Below are positions 29,928 through 39,676 of a stretch of 64,000 bases of DNA, in pieces. This DNA comes from Balamuthia mandrillaris. Its lineage: Eukaryota; Discosea; Longamoebia; Balamuthiidae. The translations under genes and the position numbers were made by a program. The stretch lies in assembly GCA_031835245.1 (NCBI GenBank), contig JAVKOQ010000121.1, positions 62,001 through 126,000 of the forward strand, given 5' to 3'. Under the pieces are notes generated by a model. That model saw only the letters and a program-made list of their open reading frames with translations, made no database searches and was not told the origin of the DNA. How positions within the stretch are numbered: the first letter of the stretch is position 1; every line of letters starts with the position of its first letter.

Positions 29928-32900
29928 AGACAGAGAACGAGTACCTTCCAGGAAAGAATTTCCCCTGAGGATCAGTCAGCAAGTACATGTGATCGTCATA
30001 GCGAAGGAAGCACAAGTCAATGCCGCCTAAAAATGCAACCGCCTCATCGATGACCACTAGAAAATTGTGCACAAATCAGAGAAAAGCGAAGAGAAAGAAC
30101 GATGAAGAGACGAGAGAGATACCTATTTTTTGGTGGTGAGACCAGGCAAGTGGGCGCACGCGAGGGTGACGCATAGCGTGAATGTTCGGATGTAACCCGT
30201 TTAAATGTGACGTTACTCTCTTACTCTCAAGATAGAGGCCTGCAAACAACGTTTGATTCCAAACCAGCACATACACTTGGACTCCCTATTCGGTTGTAGC
30301 AATAAAAGTGATTTAGAATTATAAGATGAATATGAAGAACATGAATAAGAAGAAGAAGAGAACCCTTTCAGCAGCACATAATAACATGTGGTCAAGCTGA
30401 TTCCTTTCCTCAAGGCAATCTCTTTTAAGAAAGATCCCAGGAGTGAGATACCAGTCTGCTATAAAGATCGAGTGCCTCGCATAATGGATGCAATTGGCCA
30501 GCGCCTCAAAATAGCTAGTTTAAAAGCACTAAACGTTAAACCTCAAGCAACAAAATAAATAATTAATAATAACAGGAAAGAAATAGCACGCAACTGTTTG
30601 CCATTAATAAAAGCACGGACTCGAATATTTTCTCGGCTAGGAGCAAACGACCTGAACCTAACTTTGCTCGGGTTGTGCTTTGAGATGTTGTCGCGAATGG
30701 TCTTCACCCATTGAGCATGCTGCTGCGTGTCTGGCGCTCGCAGATGATATTCATGGTCGACGTTGCTGCAGTAGAGTCGAAAAGGTTTGCGCAACTCACG
30801 GCTGTAGACGGTGGCAGAGGATAGTGGCACGCAGAGCCTCACTTTTGTCCTGCTCTCAGAGTCGCTTTCTCCGTAGTTGTGCCTGTAGCCTATGAAGAAG
30901 CCGTTGCGAACTTCGGTCCAGTAACGGTGTGACCTGTACAGCAAGCGTTTTTTGTGTTTCACTTTGAGGAGGCCACTGTACGAATCATGTGCGCCTCGGT
31001 ATTCCCGCAACTGATAGGGAGGGCGGAGTGCAGACAAATAAGTTAGAGAGGAAGAGAAGAAACAGCAAGAAGCATGTGAGATGTTTACCTTGTCTTCCAA
31101 AGGGATAACCACCAGAGTTGCAAGAAAGTCGAATACTCCAAAGCAGTTAATGATATCTGGCTCATTTCTTGCTCTCCTCACAAACTCATGTTTATCGACC
31201 GTAGTTGCAAGTATTCTTTTCAATACCATGTAAGTTGAAAACGAAGAAGAAATAGAATACAGGGGGGGGGGGAGAGAGAGAGAACGTACTGGGTTTCATC
31301 TCCTTCTTCAAACTCCCCACTGTCCTGCTCTTCTATATCTCCACCCAATTCCCATCTCTTTCGCTCAAAGGCAGCTACCTTGGATTGTGCTTTGGTCTTT
31401 GCTCGGTGGAACACGTCGCCAGGGGCACCTTCATAGACCAAACTGTGGCTTGGGCGTCGTCTGTGCAGGCCGCGTCCTGATGGTTCTCCTCCGTTGGTTT
31501 CATATGCTCCTTTCTTTGATCCTTTAGCGCGTTTCGCGTCCTCTATTTCTTTGCGTGAGGGATGACGCCGTTGGGAAATGGCAGCAGTAGCGGAAGCTTC
31601 TGTGTCGGAACTTGCTTTTCTTGGTGTGTATCCTTCATCAAGGTAACCGCCTCTTCGCTCGATCCGGTCGAGATTGTATCGTTCTTCGGTGTCCGTGCCC
31701 CATCCCCTCCTTTCTTTTTCTCTTTCTTTCCTCCTCTTCCGTTCCTTTAATTTTTTCAAAGGATGTCTGTGATAGAGGTCCACTCCTTGTCTCTCTTTGG
31801 GCTCCATCAGAAAGCTTTGCATGGCGGTGCTGGCAGAGTAGTCTTTCTTTCGTCCTTTGAACTGAACGGAGCGTTGGAAGAGAGATTGCACGGAGTCGAG
31901 GTCTCCAAACTCTTCGGGTTTTAAGCCATGACTCTTCATGATAGCCACCATCTGTCCATATATCTTTCGTACCTCTTCAATGTGAACTTCGCCATCTCCA
32001 TCTAAATCGCTTATTTCGAAGCTCACTTGTGGTTAGTCAGAAAAAAAGATGGGGTAAATAAAGTTAGAATAAAATAATTTTAAAAACAAAAATAGAAGAA
32101 AGAAGACAAACGGAACAAAAAGAGAAGAAGGAAAGAGAGCACTGAAAGGTGTGAAGAAGAGGAGAGGATTATACGATTAATCTTTTCGTTAATGTTGCCA
32201 CGACGCATGATCGAAAGAGCAATGATAAACTCTTTAAAGTCTATCTCGTTGTCGCTGTTGCGATCCAAAGCCGAAAATAAGGAGCTTAGCACCATCCGAT
32301 CGTTGAAATGTGGCAGCAGTTGCACGAAGCGATCTTGTGTAAGCACTACGTTAGGCCATGTTAGTTCTCGCCACACTTCGTATAATACTTGTGCTTCTTC
32401 CTCATCAACTGCAGGAATGGAATGGGTAAACATTCAAAGGTTAAGAAGTAATGACATAAACAAGAACGTACAATGCATATAAGAGTTCTGCAACACGTCA
32501 TCCAGAATGGATGACTCAAGATAAAACTCAGAGGCAATGAAGAATGGATCCTTATCGGTGAGAGTCCGTATGATCCGCTTGCCATCCACCTCCAACTCAA
32601 GCTCCAGCCTTTCCGTTGGCGGCCATGTGCGATGTTTCAACAGATAACCTAACGATGATCGAAGGTGATGTGCCTCCTCCATGTCTCTTACTTGTCCTTT
32701 CCTTCGTTGAACCACTTTTGGCAGAGGAGCTCCGTTGTGCATTGCATGGCTACAGTAGAGCCTTTCCTCGAAGCGAAAGGATTGATCGTTGGTGCTGGTG
32801 TGAAGAGTCTTGCAGCGATCCTCGTGTTTGCCTTTGGGAAGGTATAAGAACATTCTCCTTCCTGTTTGTGCGTTGACTTTGTTGGAACGATGGAGAAGCA

Positions 32901-33403
32901 GAAGGAGAAGGAGAAGGAGAAGGAGAAGCAGAAGAGGAAGAAGTAGACGCAGAACAACAAGACGAACAAGGCAACAAACCAAAGATAGGAAGAGTAAAAT
33001 CCTGAGCACAACGCATAATGTCCTCCGTGACGTCCTCCACCAGCTCCACATGCTCGTCCCGATGACGCTCCCCTCTCCGCCAAGTGTGCAGCACGGCCCT
33101 CAGGATGACCACTCCCCTCTCACGAACGGGAATGGGAGGAGGCGCGTGAGGCAGCTTCGCTGGAAGCAATGTGAGCCTCCTACCGCTCCCTTCGCTGTCG
33201 CCTTCGCCGTCGTCCTGGAACTCCAGTTGTCGGTGGGTGAGGTGACGAGCCCCTGCGCTAAGGGAAAGCGAGTCTTCACAGGAGGGAGAGTCTTCCTCCA
33301 CCTCTTTCTCCTTCTCCTTGGCATCGCGTATCCGCTTCTTCGAGGCTCTTCCAAAGATGCTCTTATCCTCGGGTGGTGTCGGTGTGACTGCCAAGTTGCC
33401 CAT
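27733..33403 (-). CDS. Phospholipase D with N-terminal EF-hands and PH domain
   Basis: Predicted phosphatidylcholine-hydrolysing PLD making phosphatidic acid at membranes. Fourteen exons join in frame to 1521 residues: 33403-32980, 32876-32472, 32408-32175, 32025-31290, 31215-31089, 31010-30595, 30514-30364, 30285-30123, 30056-29945, 29849-29797, 29699-29021, 28968-28840, 28771-28375, 28272-27733. Two EF-hand loops, [12 protein letters not shown] (~327) and [12 protein letters not shown] (~361), precede a basic linker and a PH domain (~655-770, ending W in [10 protein letters not shown]). The catalytic halves carry HKD1 (HHQKIVVID, ~883) and HKD2 ([10 protein letters not shown] then GSANINDRS, ~1257). 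A Lys/Glu/Gln insert (~1010-1080) lies between the halves. It resembles PX/PH-type PLDs, but EF-hands replace a recognisable PX domain, suggesting direct calcium control. Confidence 0.9.
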
Positions 33404-33884
33404 AGCGAGTTTCTCTCTCTCTTATTCTACCTTCACCCGTTGTTGATGGTTGTGGGACTTAAGAATTTTTTTTTTTTGGTGTGAGAGTCACAGAGAGCCG
33501 AACACTTGGGGATTTGTTTTTCTTCCTCTTTTCTACGTTGGAGAAAATGGATTTAGCGCGTTTTCTTTCATGGTGGCAAAGGCACTTTCGTAGAGAGCTC
33601 AAGCACGTGCAAACGAAGCGAGGAGGGGGAGGGAGGGGAGAGAAAGCCCCCCAAAAAAATTTCGTTTTTGCACGGCTCCCTGCTGTTCTCTATCGGTTTT
33701 CTTCCGTTTCTCTTTCTTTCTTCTGGCATATTTCTTTTCATGACGACGTGATAATTAACAATTTCATGCAGACGCATAGTTTGCATTCTTTGCATACCTG
33801 TTCGTTATAGCACATTCTTTGCATTCATGTGTTATAAGCAAAGGTTTTTATTTTTTTGGGTTCCAAAGAGGAAAACGATCGGAT
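33404..33884. promoter_or_regulatory. Upstream region of the PLD gene
   Basis: 481 bases between the PLD start and the stop of the SWIM/ZZ gene. Contains a T-run (33469-33478), a purine-rich GGAGGGGGAGGG patch (33623) and a direct repeat of CATTCTTTGCAT (33783 and 33812). A + strand frame through here has no recognisable content. Confidence 0.35.
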
Positions 33885-34873
33885 TCAAGCGGTGCCGTTG
33901 AAGATGTGCTGTATGCCGTTGAGGGCGGTGTGGTGGTATTGGCGGCCCAGCAGACCACAGTCAGCACAAAGAGAGAAACGAGAGCAGGCTTGACAGGAAT
34001 AGACGCCCCGCCCACGCCCACATTCCGCGCAACCACTTCCTCCTTTGTATTTTTTTTTGAGTCAACAGCATCGAATACAACAAAACGAAGCAAACACGCT
34101 TTTCTCCAAAAAAGTGCATACCAAAGCCAGGCTGTGCGTTTAGGAAGGGAGGCAAAGGTCCTGCGGTGATGGTTGGGGCAGCTGTGAATGCCTGTGTTAC
34201 GGGTTGTGGTTGAGGCATGCCGAAAGGTTGAAGGTGTTGAGCTGGCTGGCGAGCAGCAAAATTTCCCAATCCAGTTGGTTGCTTGGCAGCAGTTGTTTTG
34301 TTTTTGGGGGTCGGTCGAAAGACCGGTACCTCATCTTCTTCCGACTCCTCGGATTCCTCCTCCTCCGATTCTTCCTCTTCCCAATCTTGCGATTCTTCTT
34401 CTTCTTCCGACTCCTCCTCTTCTTCTTCGCTTTCTTCCTCTCGATAATACGTCCTCCTTGTTGTGCTTCTACGAGGTGGTGCCGCTCGGGCCGCTCGTGC
34501 AGGGGCAGCTTTCTTGGGGGCAGCCTTCTTTGCTCCAGGGTTGTGGCCTATCAACCGCAAATAGACCGCCACTGCATGTTTGCACCAGCCTCCCTAATGC
34601 CACAACGTCATGTGAGAAAGCTTTTTTAGTTAGAAAGAAACGAGAAAACGAGAAAAACAAGGGTACCCTTCGATCAGGGCAGGAACAATTGGCAGTGCCA
34701 TCGGCGGTGATGGTGATGCGGTAGGGCGTGGAGGAAGAGCCAGCCACGGAGCCTGTGGCCCCCGAGCCGCCCTGCCGCGAGCTAGAGCGAACGCTGCCAT
34801 CCGCTACAAGCTCCTCGCCTTTTTGAAAGGAACCCGGAGAGGCAAAGCTGTTTATCTGTTCGGCCGTGAACAT
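33885..34873 (-). CDS. SWIM zinc-finger protein with C-terminal ZZ-like finger
   Basis: Probably a ubiquitin- or DNA-related adaptor; the exact role is unknown. Exons 34873-34667, 34593-34122 and 34042-33885 join in frame to 278 residues. The SWIM motif spans the first intron: NCSCPDRR joined to GGWCKHAVAVYLRL gives CxC...CxH. Next come an Ala/Pro/Lys basic stretch, a long acidic Ser/Glu block and a Gln/Pro linker. The last exon encodes GCAECGRGRGVYSCQACSRF, LCADCG, and HH, with Cys-pair spacing like a ZZ zinc finger. SWIM plus ZZ occurs in some ubiquitin ligase-like proteins, but no RING is seen here. It shares its upstream space with the divergent coiled-coil gene. Confidence 0.78.
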
Positions 34874-35165
34874 GGCTGTGTGCTGTTGAACTCACCTCTT
34901 TTTCTGTTTGGTGTAACGTTTGCAGGCTTCCTTTCTTTTTGTTCCACTTTCGGTTTTTTTTTCTTGTGCAAAATTTTTCGAGGAAACAATTTAACTTTGT
35001 CGACAAGTCGGCAAAAACTGGAATGCAGGCAAAAAAAAGGCGGGAAATTTGGGCTTAAATTTTTTTTGAGCAAACCGAACACGCACGCCGCGCTACTCAG
35101 AACACCAAAAACACGACCACCGGATAAGCCTTATCTTCCACTACGTTTGTTTATCATTTGCAGCC
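34874..35165. promoter_or_regulatory. Divergent promoter with E2F-like module and GTCGAC
   Basis: 292 bases between SWIM/ZZ (-) and the coiled-coil gene (+). TTGTCGACAA is at 34997-35006. A module TGGAATGCAGGC, an A-run, then GGCGGGAAA (35019-35047) recurs almost exactly at 35931-35961. GGCGGGAAA matches the E2F/DP consensus. Regulation by an E2F-like factor is inferred from the match only. Confidence 0.55.
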
Positions 35166-35657
35166 ATGTCTCAAACAAGAAAAGGGAGAGCGACCACCTC
35201 CAGAAAGGGGGGAGCGAGTACAAAAAAGCCTCGACTGGTAGAAGAAGAAGAGACGAAGCGCTTGTACACCTTGGGAAACAAGGAAAATCTCCAAACGACC
35301 AACATCGTTGGGCTTGCGGCTCTTGACGTCCAACAAGCCAAACTAAATGTGTTGCCGAGGTTTTACGAGGAAGTTGAGGTGACAGCCCTCCAGGAGGACG
35401 ACGCCCACAGCCAGCTCAAAGAGCTTGGTGCCCGTTTGGACCAGTTAGCGGAGGAAAACAATTCCTTGAAGGAGCGTGTAGTGGCCCTGGAAAAGGACAA
35501 CACTACACTCAACGAGCGCAACACCAGACTCAACGAGCGTGTAGTGGCTCTGGAAAAGGACAACACTACACTCAACGAGCGCGTCGCGAACCTGGAGCGC
35601 CACCGCCAAGAGATAATCAACACTGCCACCCAATCGACTCCAACCAGAGGCCATTGA
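35166..35657 (+). CDS. Small coiled-coil protein with exact heptad duplication
   Basis: Function unknown. One intronless frame of 163 residues. The basic N-terminus (TRKGRATTSRKGG, KKPR) could be nuclear-localising. From about residue 70 a coiled coil runs to ~155 with LxELGARLDQLAEENNSL and repeated ERVVALEKDNTTLNERx. The coiled coil contains a 63-base direct duplication (35472-35534 and 35535 on) differing by one base in the first 47; 21 residues equal three heptads, so the register is kept. Its promoter shares a module with the hybrid-binding gene downstream, hinting at a common nuclear or cell-cycle setting. Confidence 0.65.
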   Translation: MSQTRKGRATTSRKGGASTKKPRLVEEEETKRLYTLGNKENLQTTNIVGLAALDVQQAKLNVLPRFYEEVEVTALQEDDAHSQLKELGARLDQLAEENNSLKERVVALEKDNTTLNERNTRLNERVVALEKDNTTLNERVANLERHRQEIINTATQSTPTRGH

Positions 35658-35819
35658 AGACGCGAAGATCCGCTACTTTTTCTGTCAGATCATTTTTGTC
35701 AATCTTTTTTTGTCGATATATAAAACACCAAGCAGTCCCCTTCCCTAAAGCGGAGCCACGCAGCAAAATTTGGGGGAAAAAAAAGGACAACACTTTGCCT
35801 TCTCTGCTATTTTAGCTGG

Positions 35820-35888
35820 TGGCAATTTCTGTCGACTGCTTCGCTTTACTCCCCTTCCCTAAAGCGAAGCAGTCGACAGAAATTGCCA
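35820..35888. repeat. Perfect 29-bp inverted repeat (hairpin) with 11-base loop
   Basis: Arms 35820-35848 and 35860-35888 are exact reverse complements; each contains GTCGAC in its middle. The loop is CTCCCCTTCCC. The TCCCCTTCCCTAAAGCG segment spanning loop and right arm recurs at 35736-35752. It lies 3' of the coiled-coil gene and about 105 bases upstream of the next ATG. Confidence 0.95.
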
Positions 35889-35992
35889 GGGTCGTCCCGG
35901 CTGTTTGCGTGGGACAACGCAAAATATGAATGGAATGCATGCAAAAAAAAAAGGCGGGAAAAATTGCGGCCCCACAAAGAAAAAAAATTAAG
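35889..35992 (+). promoter_or_regulatory. Second copy of the E2F-like promoter module
   Basis: TGGAATGCATGC, a run of ten A, then GGCGGGAAA (35931-35961) repeats the module at 35019-35047. It ends about 30 bases before the ATG of the hybrid-binding gene. Confidence 0.5.
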
Positions 35993-36678
35993 ATGGGAAA
36001 GACCAAACCCAAGTGGTATGCTGTGGCGGAAGGGCGGCGGCCTGGTGTTTACAGGAGCTGGTAAAAAGCTAAGAGGGATGAGTGTGAGTTAAAGATCACA
36101 CGGTTTGGTGTTGTTAACCTGGTTGTTTCCTGCAGGGCCGACTGTGAGGACCAGGTGAAAGGCTTCTCGGGAGCCAAATACAAGAGCTTTGCTACCGAAG
36201 CGGAGGCAGAGGATTACTTGCAAAGGTTTTTACCATCTCTCTTCTCTCTCTCTCTCTGCCATAAAACCTATTTGCTGACGATGTTGGTTGTAGTCATGCG
36301 AGGGAGCGCCTGCAGAAGGAAAGTACCATCCAAGCCTTTCTCAAGCGGAAACGCGGTTCCGTTGGTGCCTCCAACGACGACGCCACAACAACAGAAGACC
36401 TTCCAGGGGTTGTTCTAGAGACTGGACCTTCAGCAAAAGGAACAACGGTAGAACCAGCAACGGAGAGTCCCTCCTCTTCCTCATCTCCAGCAATGGTGCA
36501 CCAAGCAGAGAGAAAGAGGACAAAACTCATCGCCTCCCCTTATTTCTCCGCTCCCACGGCTTCCTCAGGGGCTGCCTCTCAACAACGGATGACACTCAGC
36601 CAGTTCTTCATGGCCAACCAAGACCTCCTCATGAACAAACGGACGTTGGATAAAGAGTGGCTGGCTCAGCATTGGTAG
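35993..36678 (+). CDS. RNase H1-type hybrid-binding (viroplasmin-fold) protein without nuclease domain
   Basis: Probably binds RNA–DNA hybrids or duplexes. Exons 35993-36060, 36136-36225 and 36294-36678 join to 180 residues. The first ~55 residues are the classic N-terminal domain of eukaryotic RNase H1 (KWYAVAEGRRPGVYRSW, then VKGFSGAKYKSFATEAEAED). The rest is Ser/Thr/Ala-rich with no RNase H catalytic DEDD pattern, so the nuclease half is absent. The C-terminus RMTLSQFFMA resembles a PCNA-interacting peptide, with Arg where Gln is usual; QKESTIQAFLKRKR is another short basic-aromatic patch. Host gene by structure (introns, promoter), despite the viral name of the fold. Confidence 0.85.
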
Positions 36679-36723
36679 TTCGTTTTTTAATACTGTGCCC
36701 ACAACAACAAACCCAGAAAGTTA

Positions 36724-37151
36724 TTATGTAAGCCTCTCCTTCTTGTTCTCTTGTTCTCCATTGGTTTGGCTTTGGCTTTGAAGGGATGCAGAGTAGAGCT
36801 GGCACTTGGCTTTGAGGCAAAACTTCTGTTGAGCCTGATAGTAATGGTGTGAGTTGGAGGGGGACTCCACAAACTGACAGTCCATGGCCTCATAGAACTG
36901 CAACTGCTCAAAGAAACCTATTCGCCCAGTTGAGGCGAGTCAGCCAGGCATGCTTTCCTCCTTCAAGAACGAACACAGAATGCAAAAAAAAAAAGTTACC
37001 ACTGTTTGGACGTGCCATGGACCGTTTCTCTCGCAACAAGTCGAGAGCTTCCCAGCTGGATAGCCGCTGCGTTTTCATCAAGTAAGCAGCCACCATGGTG
37101 GCACTGCGTGAAACACCCGCCAAGCTTTTTTTGGGGTGAACAACTCAGCAC

Positions 37152-37186
<35 letters not shown>

Positions 37187-37633
37187 ACCAATGGACAAGC
37201 ACTCGGCCTTTGGTCCTTCCTTCTTCAATGAAGCTGTTGCATTGGTCAAAGTGGCTGATGAGGTCTGAAGCGAAGGAAACCGGGTTTAATTTCCTTGTTG
37301 TAACGCACACAGAGAGTTTGGTATGCATACCTTGTTCGTCGCAGTCATCCGCGGCAACAATAAGATGTTCTATCCCCTGTTGTTGTTGTTGTTTCGGAAG
37401 ATGTTGAACGTCAGCCCACAACCTGAAACAACGACAGAACACACAACTCAAACCGTTTGTTGCTTGGAGCGAAGCTCGTGAGCCACGGTGAGCACATGCG
37501 TGATGCCATGCTCACGCAAGACCTCCATTGGAGGTTTTCCATGCGAGTTCCCTATGAGCCAGCTGGCATCCCCCAGCAACAAACCGGGCAACACCTCGTC
37601 CGTCCCTTTCGGCCTCGTCGCCCTAGCGTCCAT
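36724..37633 (-). CDS. Dual-specificity protein phosphatase
   Basis: Cys-dependent phosphatase acting on Tyr/Ser/Thr phosphoproteins. Exons 37633-37464, 37422-37331, 37264-37189, 37124-37000 and 36917-36724 join to 218 residues. The fold begins LPGLLLGDASW, continues HGITHVLTVAHEL, and the general acid Asp lies in AADDCDEQDLI. The active-site loop is built across an intron: LVH joined to CLAGVSRSATM gives HCxxGxxRS, followed by AYLM and a helix ending ARPNSGFFEQLQ. An unfamiliar ~50-residue Cys/Gln-rich tail follows. The first junction only keeps frame if the intron starts with GC (after 37464); the nearby GT leads to a stop. Starts of this gene and the F-box gene are only about 105 bases apart. 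Confidence 0.86.
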
Positions 37634-37738
37634 TCCCTCTCAGATTACAGTTCATCAACCGATCATCCAATCAAAATTCAGAAACAATTTTGTCGACCCT
37701 CTTTGTATCGTGACGTCCCAAGTAGATCCGACCTTAAA
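37634..37738. promoter_or_regulatory. Very short divergent promoter
   Basis: Only 105 bases between two divergent ATGs. Contains TTGTCGACCC (37690-37699), TGACGT (37711-37716) and GTCGAC over the downstream ATG (37741-37746). Confidence 0.4.
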
Positions 37739-39676
37739 ATGTCGACAAATAACCCAAGACTGCCACAGAAGAACGCCAAGCAAATGGATCAAGATCCGGC
37801 AGAGCAACCCAGTTGGGAGCTGCTTCCACCCGAGGTCTGGGCGCATGCGATATCGCTCTGCCCTATCAAGGAAAGGGTGCTGCTCTCCAACGTCTCCCGC
37901 TTCTTCTCGGAAATGGTCAACACCCAAAGCTTGTGGCAGCAGGCCTTTCGCCAGATGAGAACCAAAAAGGTAGCGCTCTTCAGACCCCCTCTTCCTGTCG
38001 CCGCTTCGCCTCAAAGCCAAGAAGAGAGAGAAGGGGAGGAGATCGACTGGAAGTTGGTATGTAGAACAATGAAGGAATACGACAACCTGAGCGACGCCGT
38101 TCGAGAGTGCGAAGGCGGCGAGAAGATTTACGTGGCGCCTGGTTGCTACACGGATGTCAGGTTGTGTTGCTGGCGGAGCGTGGAGATCATTGGCGAAGGG
38201 AAAGAACCCTCTGAGGTACCAACTCTCTCTCCCACTACCGCTTTCTCTTCTTGTTCTTCTTGTTCTTCTTCTTTTGCTTTCTCGTCGCGACCCCCTTCGT
38301 TCTTCGTTATCTTCTTTTGCTAAACAGTTCAATAGGTGAAGCTGGAAGGCAAAGACACAGTCATCATGAGCCACTGCGAGCGTGTGTCGCTGCGCAACCT
38401 TCAGGTACACGCCACCAACAACGGCAACTTTGGGACGATCGACCTGCTGTCGCAGTACATTCGGGTGGAAGGCTGTGATGTCTCTGGGCAATGGGCTCTC
38501 GTCTGTCGCTATCCTTTCACACAGGTGGAAGTGATCGGCTGCAGGCTGCATGATTGTATTTCTGGCATCAACTTTCAGGAAGATCCTCCTTCTCAGCAGC
38601 AACAACAACCACAAACTGAAGCAGAAGGAGGAGAGGAAAAGAAAGACAAAATGGTGGAAGAACTGGAAAAAAGGCAGATAGTAGTGAGGAATTGTCGTAT
38701 CTGGGCGTGTGAGAAGTGGGGTATCAAAGTAGGCAACTATCTTCGAGAGGAGGATGATACCAATAATAATGAAGAGGCTTTGACGACAGAGAACAAGAAC
38801 CAGAGCAGATGGCGTATGCGTCGCCTGCGTCCTCGCTTGCAAGCGGAGATAAGCCACTGCCACATTTCCAATTGCCAACGGACATGCATCTACTTTTATG
38901 AGGGCTGCACTGTGTTGCTGGACAGCAACGACATCAGCAAGAGCCAACACAGTGGTATTGGCTTCTATGCCGGCTGTGATGGTGTCATCTCGAACAACAA
39001 AATTTACGAGAATCGATACTACGGCATCGCCAACGAGTTGAGCTCTGACGATGCTGAAAAACATCAAGAAGGAGGAGCGAAACAGCAAAGAAAAATTCAA
39101 GTCAAACGCAACAAGATATACTCCTTCCAGAGTACTTGTCTGGGAGGTTATCCTTGCTTTGACGTGGTGACATACGGAGAGGACAAGAACGAGTTTCATG
39201 AGCAAGAGCAGGTGGATCCCGTTTGCAAGAAAGCCATCAGCAACGGCCTTTGCACCTTTGCCGAAACTGGCGAAAAGTTTTATTGCCAGTACTGGTGGAA
39301 TTGCAAGACTTGTAACTGGGGCGATGGTTATGGTACATTCTCCTTCGTCTTGTGTATTTCCTGTTTTCCTGTATCCTTTTTCGTTCTTGTTCATTCATTC
39401 CTCGTCTCATTCGCTTCCATTCTCTTTCTAGGAGTGTGTTATACGTGCAAAGAAATCTGTCACAAAGGGCACGATATAGAAGCTCGCAAGGGTGCCTCCA
39501 CTGCAGCCCGCACTCTTCCCGATGAAGCCAACTTCGGCTTATTTTTTTGGTGAGTTCGTTTGTTGATTTAGTGAGAGTTTGCTGAACACCTTACGTTCGT
39601 TGTTCCCATTAGTGATTGTGGATGGAAACATAGAAGCCAATGCAAGTGCATGCCCTCATCTTCAACCACCATGTAA
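37739..39676 (+). CDS. FBXO11-like F-box / beta-helix / UBR-box protein
   Basis: Predicted substrate receptor of an SCF (Skp1–Cullin1) ubiquitin ligase. Exons 37739-38215, 38336-39332, 39432-39549 and 39613-39676 join to 551 residues. The F-box (~25-70) shows LLPPEVWAHAISLCPIKERV and LSNVSRFF. Right-handed parallel beta-helix (CASH/PbH1) repeats run ~120-420, with repeated Gly/Asn/Ile rungs such as HSGIGFYAGCDGVISNNKIY and NRYYGIAN. The C-terminal UBR-type zinc box (~445-545) has LCTFAETGEKFYCQYWWNC, CNWGDGYGVCYTC, HKGHDIEARKG and FFCDCG, the order of animal FBXO11. The protein is shorter at the N-terminus than the animal one. An inserted Glu/Lys/Asn loop interrupts the helix near ~235-255. 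Confidence 0.92.

Noticed and set aside
33481-33810. + strand frame of 109 codons upstream of the PLD gene
   Set aside because: No domain, runs through the likely PLD promoter, amino-acid composition follows the local base bias.
37655-39394. A 579-codon open frame antisense to the F-box/beta-helix gene
   Set aside because: It is the mirror of a strongly conserved gene, carries no domain, spans that gene's introns and has no splice logic of its own.
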